Origin: CAG-791 sp963605745
GTDB lineage: Bacteria > Bacillota > Clostridia > Lachnospirales > Lachnospiraceae
Reading direction: 5' to 3'
NCBI GenBank assembly: GCA_963605745.1
Contig: CAVCWT010000011.1
Location: forward strand, 1-64,000
Length of the DNA: 64,000 bases
A program made the translations under genes and the position numbers. Under the pieces are notes generated by a model that was not told the origin of the DNA, did not search any database, and worked only from the letters and a program-made list of their open reading frames with translations. Positions 42,523-51,079 of this stretch are shown in pieces. Within the stretch, counting starts at the first letter, position 1. Each line of letters starts with the position of its first letter.

Positions 42523-44076
42523 ATGGCTACATTTTTAATCGGCCTCGTGATCCTTATCGGCGGCGGACTGCTGTACGGTAAGCTCTGCGAGAGTGTCTTC
42601 GGACCGGATGACCGCGAGACTCCTGCATATGCCAAGCAGGACGGCGTAGACTACGTTCCTATGAAGACATGGAAGAACAGCTTGATCAACCTGCTGAACA
42701 TCGCAGGAACCGGCCCGATCCTGGGACCTGTACAGGGTATCCTCTTCGGACCCATTGCATTCCTTGCAATCCCGATCGGCAACATCATCGGCGGTTCCAT
42801 GCATGACTATTTCAGCGGCATGATCTGCACCCGCGACGGCGGTACTCAGATGCCTGAGATGGTTAAGAATTACACCAACAAGGTTGTGTACATTCTGTAC
42901 GATATCTTCATCTGCCTGCTGCTCCTGCTGGTAGGCGCTGTATTCATCTACACACCTGGTGATATCGCAGCTACTCAGGTATTCGGCTTTGGCGGCACCC
43001 CTCAGGAGGCTTCCACCTGGATCATCTACACGGTTATCTTCGTGTACTACCTGATCGCTACTGTATTCCCGATCGACAAGATCATCGGCCGTGTATACCC
43101 GATCTTTGGTCTGATCCTGGTATTCTCTGCAATTGGTATCTTCATTGCCATTTTTGCAAAGGGATATCCGTTGATCAACGTCTGGGATAACTGGAACACC
43201 GTTGGCGTATTCGCTGCAGACGGCGGCTTTGACTTTGGTTCTTACTTTGGTGCCAGCCCGTTCACCGGCGGACACTTCTTCCCGATCTTCTTCCTGACCG
43301 TTGCCTGCGGTATCCTTTCCGGATTCCACAGCACACAGACGTCTCTGATCTCCCGTACCATGGAGTCCGAGAAGGAAGGCCGCATGACATTCTACAACAT
43401 GATGGTTGTAGAGGGCTTCATCGCAATGTGCTGGGCAGCAGGAACCATGGCTATGATCAACCTGGGCGCTACCGCTGGTGGTGTTACCATGGTTGACGGA
43501 ACCTTCAATATCCTGAAGAACGGCGAGCTGACCACCATCGGCGCAACCTCCGTTGTAGGTGTTCTGTGCAAGAATGCTCTGGGCAGCGTCGGCGGCGTCA
43601 TCGCCCTGATCGGCGTTATCATTCTGCCTATCACCTCCGGTGATACGGCCCTGCGTGCACTTCGTCTGACTCTGTCTGACTCTCTGCACATCAAGCAGGA
43701 GAACAACAAGCAGCGCATCGGACTGGCTGTACCGGTATTCGTACTGGTATACCTGATCCTGATTTGGGCAAAGTTCGATTCCAACGGCTTCAACACTCTG
43801 TGGAGATACTTTGCATGGTCCAACCAGATGATCTCCATGTTCGCTCTGGCCTGCATCGCAACCTGGATGTATGTTAACAAGAAGGCAAAGTTCATCTGGA
43901 TCCCGCTCGTTCCTGCAGCATTCTATGCATTCGCAACCTGCACCTTCATCATGAATGCAAAGATCGGCTTCAACCTGCCTTGGGGCATTTCCTACGGAAT
44001 CGGTGCTGCCTTCACTGTTGTCTACATCGTCCTGATCCTTGTTAACGCAAAGAGCAAGGCCAACAAGGCTGCCTGA
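42523..44076 (+). CDS. cstA: Carbon starvation protein CstA family transporter
   Basis: 517 residues, many membrane segments. The family hallmark KTWKNSLINLLNIAGTGPILGPVQGILFGPIAFLAIPIGNIIGGSMHDYFSGM is present near residue 50, and SGFHSTQTSLISRTMESEKEGR in the middle. CstA-type proteins import pyruvate or peptides. This is a short form that lacks the long C-terminal part of enterobacterial CstA. GAAGGAGGAG precedes the ATG. Codon usage is more biased than in its neighbours, which suggests high expression. Confidence 0.92.
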   Translation: MATFLIGLVILIGGGLLYGKLCESVFGPDDRETPAYAKQDGVDYVPMKTWKNSLINLLNIAGTGPILGPVQGILFGPIAFLAIPIGNIIGGSMHDYFSGMICTRDGGTQMPEMVKNYTNKVVYILYDIFICLLLLLVGAVFIYTPGDIAATQVFGFGGTPQEASTWIIYTVIFVYYLIATVFPIDKIIGRVYPIFGLILVFSAIGIFIAIFAKGYPLINVWDNWNTVGVFAADGGFDFGSYFGASPFTGGHFFPIFFLTVACGILSGFHSTQTSLISRTMESEKEGRMTFYNMMVVEGFIAMCWAAGTMAMINLGATAGGVTMVDGTFNILKNGELTTIGATSVVGVLCKNALGSVGGVIALIGVIILPITSGDTALRALRLTLSDSLHIKQENNKQRIGLAVPVFVLVYLILIWAKFDSNGFNTLWRYFAWSNQMISMFALACIATWMYVNKKAKFIWIPLVPAAFYAFATCTFIMNAKIGFNLPWGISYGIGAAFTVVYIVLILVNAKSKANKAA

Positions 44077-44158
44077 GCATCTGCATTCAGATGGCGTTAG
44101 GACTGTGGGAATTGGTCGTGTTATGACCCTGCAGAAACTGATACAATAGAAACAAACG

Positions 44159-44195
44159 TAAGGCCGCCGGACAGGGTACGTTCGGCGGTCTTTTC
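44159..44195 (+). terminator. Rho-independent terminator
   Basis: AAGGCCGCCGGA pairs with TTCGGCGGTCTT (two G-U pairs) and runs into TTTTC. It ends the cstA unit. Confidence 0.75.
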
Positions 44196-44320
44196 ATGTA
44201 GAATAGACAAAGGCTATATCACCGATAAGAAACGACGGTCCAAACACGACCATGCATCCGGACAGACGGCGTTAATAAAAGGGGCGAGGGCGTGCAGTAT
44301 TCAGCAGAAAGGATACCGAA

Positions 44321-45250
44321 ATGAGCACAACAGACACATTAGAATTCCTTCGGCAGGAGGGGATCTCAGAGAGCATCCTGTCTGAGGTAGAGCATTTCAG
44401 AAAGGAATATCAGCTGGGAAAGGGAATGGAGAACCGCATTCCGACTCCGCAGTATTCCTACTACGGAAAGGAGATCTGGGAGCAGGCGCTCCTGGCCATC
44501 CTGACAGGAGAGAACCTCCTCCTTGTCGGTCCGAAGGCCACCGGCAAAAATGTCCTGGCGGAAGGGCTCTCCAACGTCTTTTGCAGACCGGAATGGGACG
44601 TATCGTTCTACATCAACACGGACGCGGCGTCTCTGATCGGAACGGATACCTTTGAGGACGGCAAGGTGACCCTGCGCAAGGGCCCTATCCTGCAGTGCGC
44701 CGAGGAGGGCGGCTTTGGCATCCTCGATGAGATCAATATGGCCAAAAACGAATCCCTCGCCGTTCTTCATGCGACGCTGGATTTTCGCCGCATCATCGAC
44801 GTACCTGGCTATGAGAGAATTCCGCTGCATGAGGCAACCCGCTTTATCGGCACGATGAACTATGGCTACGCCGGAACCAGAGAGATCAACGAGGCCCTGG
44901 CCTCCCGCTTTATGATCATTCAGATGCCGGTCATTACCGAGGACAATCTCAAGAAGCTGATTCAGGACAAATATCCCGCGATCAAGCCCGACTACAAGGA
45001 CCAGTTCGCAAAGCTCTTCAGTGACATCCGCAGGAAGTGCGAGGGCGGCGAGATCTCCACAAAGGCCCTGGATCTGCGCGGTCTTCTGGCAGCGATCCAC
45101 ATGATGGAAAAGGGACTTCCCACCGTGCAGGCTCTGCAGATGGGAATTGTCAACAAGTGCTTTGACGAGTATGAGAGACAGCTCGTCAGCGACATGATCA
45201 CGGTGCGCTTCCCGGGAGACCTTAGCAGGGCAGCAGTGTTCGCAGATTAG
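44321..45250 (+). CDS. MoxR-type AAA+ ATPase
   Basis: 309 residues. Walker A GPKATGKN lies at 70-77, Walker B GFGILDEINMAK, sensor I FIGTMNYGYAG and an arginine finger in NEALASRFMIIQMP. The layout matches MoxR/NorQ/CbbQ ATPases, which act as chaperones that activate or load metal enzymes together with a VWA partner. The partner is encoded next, 91 bases downstream. The client is unknown; no nitric oxide reductase, Rubisco or dehydrogenase genes are near. Confidence 0.87.
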   Translation: MSTTDTLEFLRQEGISESILSEVEHFRKEYQLGKGMENRIPTPQYSYYGKEIWEQALLAILTGENLLLVGPKATGKNVLAEGLSNVFCRPEWDVSFYINTDAASLIGTDTFEDGKVTLRKGPILQCAEEGGFGILDEINMAKNESLAVLHATLDFRRIIDVPGYERIPLHEATRFIGTMNYGYAGTREINEALASRFMIIQMPVITEDNLKKLIQDKYPAIKPDYKDQFAKLFSDIRRKCEGGEISTKALDLRGLLAAIHMMEKGLPTVQALQMGIVNKCFDEYERQLVSDMITVRFPGDLSRAAVFAD

Positions 45251-45341
45251 AACAGCGAGGTACCGTTTCAAAGAGAGCGGCACATTCATGCAGCTGCTGT
45301 CTGCGATTGTGCGGTAACAGATACGATGAACGATTCCGATT

Positions 45342-47090
45342 ATGACGATTACAGAATTCGAAAAAAAACGAGCGGCCAACCTGATCTGGAATAGTGCGCA
45401 TGACTACGACATCGAGACGGGCTTTCGCGTCTATGACATGGAAGGCAAGGCCGATGTCTACTGGAACAGCATTGTGGGCGCGATCCATCTGCATTATGAC
45501 TGGCAAAAGCTCCTGACCTTTTACAACACCTTTCACGAGACCATCGACCAGGGTGTCTATGAGAGCCTGTTCTGGCTGGCACTGGAGAATGCTACCTATG
45601 AGAAGGAAAAGGATCTGCGCCCTGTTTTGCCCTATCTGCGAAGGCAGTACGCACTGAACAAGCTGGAATCCCTGCACGGCGAATTCTCCCTGGAGGATTC
45701 GGCGGCGCAGCGCCTCCTGGGAATCACGATGGGGCACTTCCGCAGAGCCATCGGAGAGGACTGCGGTCTGCCGGACCTCGTGGACCAAAAGCTCCTGAAC
45801 GAGATTGAGATCGGACCGGAGCTGGACACAGACCAGGCGATTGAGCACATTGCGGCGGCGCTGGAACGTTATTTTACCTATCGCCTGAACGGGCCAAAGC
45901 TCCCCGGCGGGGATAAAAAGGTGTTCAATCCGCTCTCGCTCCTTCACTTCTGGCGCAAAAAAGCGGACCCCGCCCAGATGGGACCGGTGCGCAAGCTCTC
46001 CTTTGGCTATGGGGAGCATGTGTCCGAATACGGGAGCGAGGTGCTCGATCAGAGTCATCTAAGCGTTGCCTTTGCCAACTACACGGCGCAGACGGACGAA
46101 GGCCTGAAGGAATATATCTCGAATTACTTTGGCAAATCGATCTACAGCGACCGCGAGATCCGCCAGCTCCAGAAGGAATACTGTAACGGCAACCATACCG
46201 ATGTAAAGCTCCATATTACCCGAGGAGAATATACCGAGGATATGCTGCAGGCAGGCTATGCCGGCAAGATGCGCCAGGCAGCAATTCAACAAGGTGAGGC
46301 GAACCGGAAGGCCTATGCAGATCATGAGGCACTGTACCGCGTGCAGCTGGACAAGCTGACCTCCCGGATCCGGAATTCGCTCATGACCCATCTGGACGAT
46401 CAGATTGTGAAGTCGTCCGCAGGAATGCTGCGGGGGGACAGAGTCTGGCGGGGGCTTTATCTGGATGACGATAAGATCTTTGAGAAGAAGATTCTGGGCG
46501 ATCCCGGCAACATTACCGTAGACCTTCTGCTGGACGCTTCCACGTCACAGCTGCACCGCCAGGAAACCGTGGCAGCGCAGGGGTATCTGATTGCGCAGGC
46601 GCTGACGAACTGCGGGATTCCGGTGCGGGTGTATTCCTTTTGCTCCATCAACGGCTACACGGTGATGAATCTGTACCGGGATTATGGGGAAACCGGCAAT
46701 AACCGGCGAATTCTGGAGTATTACACGGCAGGAGCAAACCGCGACGGCCTGGCAATTCGCCTGGCTGCGGGCCTCATGAAGGACAATCACGCAGAGCACA
46801 GGATCCTCATTGCGTTGTCGGACTGCAAGCCCAACGATGTCATCAAGGTCCGCACCGCGGGTGGTCAGTACCGGGACTACGCGGCAGACCTTGGCGTGGA
46901 GGATACGGCTTTTGAGGTGCATCATGCGAGAATGGTAGGCATCACAACGCTGTGCGTATTTACCGGTGAAGAGGATGCACTGCCCAATGTGCACCGAATC
47001 TACGGACAGGATTTTGCAAGGATCCGCCAGCTGGACCTCTTTGCGGAGACCGTAGGGAATCTCTTGCAGAACCGGATCCGGCTGCTGTAA
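45342..47090 (+). CDS. VWA-domain protein, partner of the MoxR ATPase (NorD-like)
   Basis: 582 residues. The C-terminal third holds a von Willebrand A domain with the metal-site motif DASTS in VDLLLDASTSQLHRQETVAAQGYLIAQAL, a downstream NRDGLAIRLAAG and ILIALSDCKPND, as in NorD/CobT-type proteins. The N-terminal two thirds is helical. Together with the ATPase it should form an activation complex in the cytosol. The pair is followed by a strong terminator. Confidence 0.85.
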   Translation: MTITEFEKKRAANLIWNSAHDYDIETGFRVYDMEGKADVYWNSIVGAIHLHYDWQKLLTFYNTFHETIDQGVYESLFWLALENATYEKEKDLRPVLPYLRRQYALNKLESLHGEFSLEDSAAQRLLGITMGHFRRAIGEDCGLPDLVDQKLLNEIEIGPELDTDQAIEHIAAALERYFTYRLNGPKLPGGDKKVFNPLSLLHFWRKKADPAQMGPVRKLSFGYGEHVSEYGSEVLDQSHLSVAFANYTAQTDEGLKEYISNYFGKSIYSDREIRQLQKEYCNGNHTDVKLHITRGEYTEDMLQAGYAGKMRQAAIQQGEANRKAYADHEALYRVQLDKLTSRIRNSLMTHLDDQIVKSSAGMLRGDRVWRGLYLDDDKIFEKKILGDPGNITVDLLLDASTSQLHRQETVAAQGYLIAQALTNCGIPVRVYSFCSINGYTVMNLYRDYGETGNNRRILEYYTAGANRDGLAIRLAAGLMKDNHAEHRILIALSDCKPNDVIKVRTAGGQYRDYAADLGVEDTAFEVHHARMVGITTLCVFTGEEDALPNVHRIYGQDFARIRQLDLFAETVGNLLQNRIRLL

Positions 47091-47105
47091 ACAGGACAGA
47101 AAAAA

Positions 47106-47150
47106 GACCTCCTGCGAAACCATGCGTTTCACAGGAGGTCCTTCCTTTTG
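47106..47150 (+). terminator. Strong terminator
   Basis: GACCTCCTG.GAAAC (47106-47120) pairs with GTTTC.CAGGAGGTC (47126-47140), followed by CTTCCTTTT; AAAAAA lies on the other side. It probably ends both the VWA unit and the converging peptide gene at 47217-47375. Confidence 0.82.
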
Positions 47151-47216
47151 TTTTGTTGATTGTCAGTGTTTCATCGAATACAGTGATTATGGTGATTTAA
47201 TCTGTTGTTTCGGTGA

Positions 47217-47375
47217 TTAGATAATATCATATTTCTTCATAAAGCCGACTGCTACACCGGAAGCTGCGGAAACCAGTGTGCCGATCAGTGTGCAGGCAAA
47301 AATGGAGAGAACGAATCCTCCGTCAACCTTCTCCAGCTGTTCCTCGTTCAGTGCTACCATGTTCTTGTTGTTCAT
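47217..47375 (-). CDS. Double-glycine leader peptide, member 5
   Basis: 52 residues from ATG 47375 (GAAAAGGAGAAAAC just upstream); the open frame reaches further back into the promoter region but without a start signal. The leader MNNKNMVALNEEQLEKVDGG ends in Gly-Gly at 19-20. The 32-residue core (FVLSIFACTLIGTLVSAASG...) is strongly hydrophobic with a basic tail KKYDII. It resembles member 1 in general character. The promoter element is at 47449-47476. It stands alone, bounded by a terminator. Confidence 0.8.
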   Translation of the reverse strand: MNNKNMVALNEEQLEKVDGGFVLSIFACTLIGTLVSAASGVAVGFMKKYDII

Positions 47376-47448
47376 TTTGTTTTCTCCTTTTCGTTTTGTT
47401 GTTTGTATTGCCGCTTTGTTTGCAGTGTGTTGTTTGTTATGCATATAC

Positions 47449-47476
47449 ATACGCACCGGGAGACGGAAATGTTACA
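47449..47476 (-). promoter_or_regulatory. Shared ECF-like promoter element, copy 4
   Basis: On the minus strand TGTAAC, a 17-base spacer and CGTAT are followed by GTATATGCATAACAAACAAC, as at copy 3. The gap at 47091-47641 is explained by the terminator, the peptide gene, this element and the repeats and promoter before the rhamnosidase gene. Confidence 0.65.
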
Positions 47477-47499
47477 GGAGATCTGTTTTTTTCTTCACA

Positions 47500-47528
47500 T
47501 TGGTATTTACAAAGTCCGGTGATAATAT
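47500..47528 (+). promoter_or_regulatory. Candidate promoter of the rhamnosidase gene
   Basis: TTGGTA (47500-47505), 17 bases, TAATAT (47523-47528). It is followed directly by the 23-base tandem repeats, a plausible place for activator or repressor binding. Confidence 0.4.
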
Positions 47529-47537
47529 GAATTGATA

Positions 47538-47596
47538 CTAGTACGGCGATTTTTAAATAACTAGTACAGCGATTTTTAAATAACTAGCCATATTAA
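47538..47596 (+). repeat. Tandem 23-bp repeat before the rhamnosidase gene
   Basis: Two units, 47538-47560 and 47561-47583, differ by one base: CTAGTAC(G/A)GCGATTTTTA followed by AATAA. A partial third (CTAGCCATATTAA) follows. Tandem units of about two helical turns could be binding sites of the AraC-type regulator encoded at 50333. Confidence 0.75.
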
Positions 47597-47641
47597 CTTG
47601 GCTGATTTCCGAATTGCGGGAGCGCAGGAGGGGGATTGAAC

Positions 47642-50314
47642 ATGCAGCTTTATGATCTGAAAACCAATTATCAGGAGAATCCCATTGGCATTGAGCTGAA
47701 GGGAGTGACTCTTAGCTGGAAGGTGAAAGAGGCAAAGGGGAGCATACAGAAAACAGTCAGAATTCGGATTGCAGGAGATCCGCAGATGAGAGACCTTGTG
47801 TATGACAGCAAGGAGTTGCAGCTCTCTGAGTGCTGGTATTCACCAAACGTGAGGCTCGAAGGGGGGCTTCGCTATTACTGGCAGGTCGCGGTGACAGATG
47901 ATACAGGCGATCAGGGTGTCAGCGAGATTGCGTTTTTGGAAGGGGGGCACCCTGATGCAGCATGGACTGCCCACTGGATTGCAGCACCGTTTGCAAAGGA
48001 ACTCCATCCAGTGTTCCAGAAGAGCTTTACCGTAAGTAGCGAGGAGGCCGCACAGAAAGATGCCAGAATCTATGCCTGCGGGGTTGGCTTGTACGAGATT
48101 TATCTGAATGGCAAAAAGGTTGGCGACGAGTATCTGGCACCGTATTATACGGATTATCGTTATTGGCTTCAGACACAGACTTATGATATCGCCGGTCTTT
48201 TAAGGGAAGGTGACAACCGGCTGGATGTGTACCTTGGAACCGGCTGGTACATGGGAAAATTCGGCTACATGAACCATGGACAGCTGCGCAATTACTATGG
48301 TGATCAGATGCAGCTCCTTCTGGAACTGCATCTGCCGGATGGAAGGGGCGGCAAGCGAATTCTTGGAACGGATGAGACATGGCTGGCTCTCAAATCTCCC
48401 ATCATTAGCTCCGGAATCTATGACGGCGAGGTATACGACGCACGCATGGAGGCGGCGATTGAGATGCCGCCGGAGAATAAACGGTTGCATGCGGTGGAGA
48501 CCAAGGCACCAAAGGCAGAGCTGATCGGAATGGTCGGAACGGCAGTACGCCGGCATGAGATCCTGCCAGTGAAGGAAATAATCCATACCAAGGCGGGAGA
48601 AACGGTGCTGGATTTTGGTCAGGAGATCACCGGCTGGGTGACCTTTTATGCCGATGTCCCGGAGAGCCGGAGAGTTTACCTGCAATATGGCGAGGTTCTG
48701 CAAGACGGCGTATTTTATCGTGAGAATTTAAGATCAGCCAAGGCCGAATTCATTTATGCCTCGAAAGGAGAACGGCAGTTTGTCCGGCCGCACTTTACCT
48801 TTTACGGATTCCGTTATGTCAAGGTAACCGGCATGGAGGTGAATGAGGAAAATATCTCGGATTTTCAGGCGTGGGCGCTGTATTCGGATCTGGCTGAAAC
48901 GGGAGAGCTTGAGACCTCCAATGAGAAGGTGAACCGGCTCATTCTCAATACGAAATGGAGCCAGAAGGACAATTTCCTGGATGTACCGACGGATTGTCCG
49001 CAAAGAGACGAGAGACTGGGATGGACAGGCGATGCAGAGATTTTCAGCGCAGCGGCCTGCTATCACATGCAAACGCCTGCCTTTTACCGCAAATATTTAA
49101 AGGATATGCGTTATGAACAAAAAGAAAAGGGCGGCGCTGTTCCTTATGTGGTTCCGGATGCACTGACGCTGGGACGAATCCGAAACGGCGAGCCTGAATT
49201 TCGAATGGAAGAGAATACGTGGGGCGAGGCAGGCTCTTGTGTCTGGGGGGACGCAGCTACGGTCATTCCCTGGAACTGCTGGCGCTTTTATGGCAACCGC
49301 ACACTCCTTTTGGAGGAGTATCAGGGAATGAAGCAGTGGGTGGACTTTATCATTCATATGGATGAAACCTATTGCAGAGGGGAGCATCTTTGGAACGTTG
49401 GATTCCACTTCGGCGACTGGCTTTCTCTGGATGCAGAGGGGGATTCTCAGACAGGCGGAACGGATTGCTATTACGTGGCCTCCATGTACTATATGTATTC
49501 GGCAGAGCTCACCGGCAAGGCAGCAGGTGTTCTGGGACTGGCAGAGGATGCGGCGTATTATAAGGAGATTTCTGAAAAGGTGAAGGAGGCCATCCGGTGC
49601 CGTTATCTGTCTGCAGATGGGAGACTTACGGAGGATACGCAGACAGCCTACGCACTTGGCATTCGCTTTGGGCTGTTTCAGGAGGAAGAGCTCGAGCAGG
49701 CGGGGCAGCGCCTGGAAGAGCTTGTTTTGCAAAACAACGGTCATCTCGCCACCGGATTTGTCGGAACGGCGCATCTGTGCCCGGCACTCTCGATGACGCA
49801 TCAAAGCCGCCTGGCCTATGACCTTTTGCTGAATGAAGAGTATCCGGGATGGCTGTATGAGGTGAACCTTGGCGCAACAACGATCTGGGAGCGTTGGAAC
49901 TCACTCCTTCCGGATGGCAGTATCAGCAGTACAGGGATGAACAGCCTAAACCACTATGCCTACGGCGTTATTGCAGAATGGATCTATGAGACGGTGTGCG
50001 GAATCCATATGGAGGAAACCGGGTGCGGCGGCAGCTATGTCACGTTACAGCCGCAGCCGGACCGGAGGCTGGACTACGTCAAGGGACATTATGATTCTAT
50101 GTACGGAGAGTATCGAATGGAGTGGAGAAGGGAGAACGAGACCGTTACCTTCCACTTTGAAATTCCGTTTGGCGGCACGGCAAGGTTCCTGGTACCAGAC
50201 GGCATGGAATTCCTGGATCTTGTTAAGCTGCAGGGGTCCGAAAGGATCCCTTTGCAGAAAAATGCAATCACGTCACTGCCCTGCGGAACGTATATTCTGC
50301 GAGCGAAGGGGTAA
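47642..50314 (+). CDS. Alpha-L-rhamnosidase, glycoside hydrolase family 78
   Basis: 890 residues from ATG 47642 (GGAGGGGG upstream). The N-terminal beta domains (SWKVKEAKGSIQKTVRIRIA; WTAHWIAAPF; ARIYACGVGLYEIYLNGKKVGDEYLAPYYTDY) are the usual Bac_rhamnosid N-terminal modules. The catalytic (alpha/alpha)6 region holds DVPTDCPQRDERLGWTGDAE near residues 447-466 with the general acid glutamate. A C-terminal beta domain follows. There is no signal peptide, so it acts on imported rhamnosides or pectin fragments in the cytosol. It heads the plant-glycan locus. Confidence 0.93.
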   Translation: MQLYDLKTNYQENPIGIELKGVTLSWKVKEAKGSIQKTVRIRIAGDPQMRDLVYDSKELQLSECWYSPNVRLEGGLRYYWQVAVTDDTGDQGVSEIAFLEGGHPDAAWTAHWIAAPFAKELHPVFQKSFTVSSEEAAQKDARIYACGVGLYEIYLNGKKVGDEYLAPYYTDYRYWLQTQTYDIAGLLREGDNRLDVYLGTGWYMGKFGYMNHGQLRNYYGDQMQLLLELHLPDGRGGKRILGTDETWLALKSPIISSGIYDGEVYDARMEAAIEMPPENKRLHAVETKAPKAELIGMVGTAVRRHEILPVKEIIHTKAGETVLDFGQEITGWVTFYADVPESRRVYLQYGEVLQDGVFYRENLRSAKAEFIYASKGERQFVRPHFTFYGFRYVKVTGMEVNEENISDFQAWALYSDLAETGELETSNEKVNRLILNTKWSQKDNFLDVPTDCPQRDERLGWTGDAEIFSAAACYHMQTPAFYRKYLKDMRYEQKEKGGAVPYVVPDALTLGRIRNGEPEFRMEENTWGEAGSCVWGDAATVIPWNCWRFYGNRTLLLEEYQGMKQWVDFIIHMDETYCRGEHLWNVGFHFGDWLSLDAEGDSQTGGTDCYYVASMYYMYSAELTGKAAGVLGLAEDAAYYKEISEKVKEAIRCRYLSADGRLTEDTQTAYALGIRFGLFQEEELEQAGQRLEELVLQNNGHLATGFVGTAHLCPALSMTHQSRLAYDLLLNEEYPGWLYEVNLGATTIWERWNSLLPDGSISSTGMNSLNHYAYGVIAEWIYETVCGIHMEETGCGGSYVTLQPQPDRRLDYVKGHYDSMYGEYRMEWRRENETVTFHFEIPFGGTARFLVPDGMEFLDLVKLQGSERIPLQKNAITSLPCGTYILRAKG

Positions 50315-50332
50315 CGGATATCAAAAGATGGA

Positions 50333-51076
50333 ATGAGTATGTATCGAGTTGTTGTCGTTGATGATGAAAAAACCATATCGGAAGGCATTGCCGCGCTGTT
50401 TCCCTGGAACAGTATCGGCTTTGAGGCGGTAGCCTTCACAGATCCCAGAGTGGCTCTGTCCTACATCGAACAGGAAGGGACGGATGCGGTTCTTTCGGAT
50501 ATTGAGATGCCGGGAATGAGTGGGATCGAGCTATGCCAGGCCTTGCAGGGAAAAGACATTGCAGTTGTATTGCTGTCCAGTCATCAGAATTATGATTATT
50601 TTCGCAGCGCCATTCGCTGCAGTGTGGAGGATTATCTGCTGAAGCCTGTACACAGCGAAGAGATTGCCGAGTGCTTTGGCAAGATCCGCCAGCAGCTGGA
50701 TGAAAAACACGACGTGCCGGAGCAGACACCGCAGTCTTCGACGTATTACGAGTCCATTCGGAAAGGCGTGGAGGAATACCTGGAGGAGAATTACCGTGAG
50801 GCAAGGCTGGAGGAGGCAGCGCTGCGTGTGAATCTGAGCTCAGCGTATCTTTCCAGTCTGTTAAAGGACAAACTCGGATGCGGTTTTACCGAGATGCTGA
50901 CGAGAATCCGAATGGAAAAGGCAGCGGTGCTGCTGAGTGATGTGCAGTACAAAACCTATGATATTGCCTACTATGTCGGCTACGATAATCCAAAGAGTTT
51001 TTCAAGAGCCTTCAAAAACTACTACGGCTGTACACCCATGGAATATCGCCAGGGAAGTGCAAGAGCGGGGGAATAA
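50333..51076 (+). CDS. YesN-type response regulator, AraC output
   Basis: 247 residues. The receiver domain has D10-D11 and phospho-acceptor D56 (AVLSDIEMPGMSG), and the lysine in EDYLLKPVHSEE. The C-terminal AraC helix-turn-helix pair covers about 145-240 (LEEAALRVNLSSAYLSSLLKDKLGCGFTEMLTRIRMEKAAVLL...YYVGYDNPKSFSRAFKNYYGCTPMEYR). It is predicted to activate the adjacent glycan-uptake genes. It starts 19 bases after the rhamnosidase and ends four bases before the kinase. Confidence 0.92.
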   Translation: MSMYRVVVVDDEKTISEGIAALFPWNSIGFEAVAFTDPRVALSYIEQEGTDAVLSDIEMPGMSGIELCQALQGKDIAVVLLSSHQNYDYFRSAIRCSVEDYLLKPVHSEEIAECFGKIRQQLDEKHDVPEQTPQSSTYYESIRKGVEEYLEENYREARLEEAALRVNLSSAYLSSLLKDKLGCGFTEMLTRIRMEKAAVLLSDVQYKTYDIAYYVGYDNPKSFSRAFKNYYGCTPMEYRQGSARAGE

Positions 51077-51079
51077 TCG

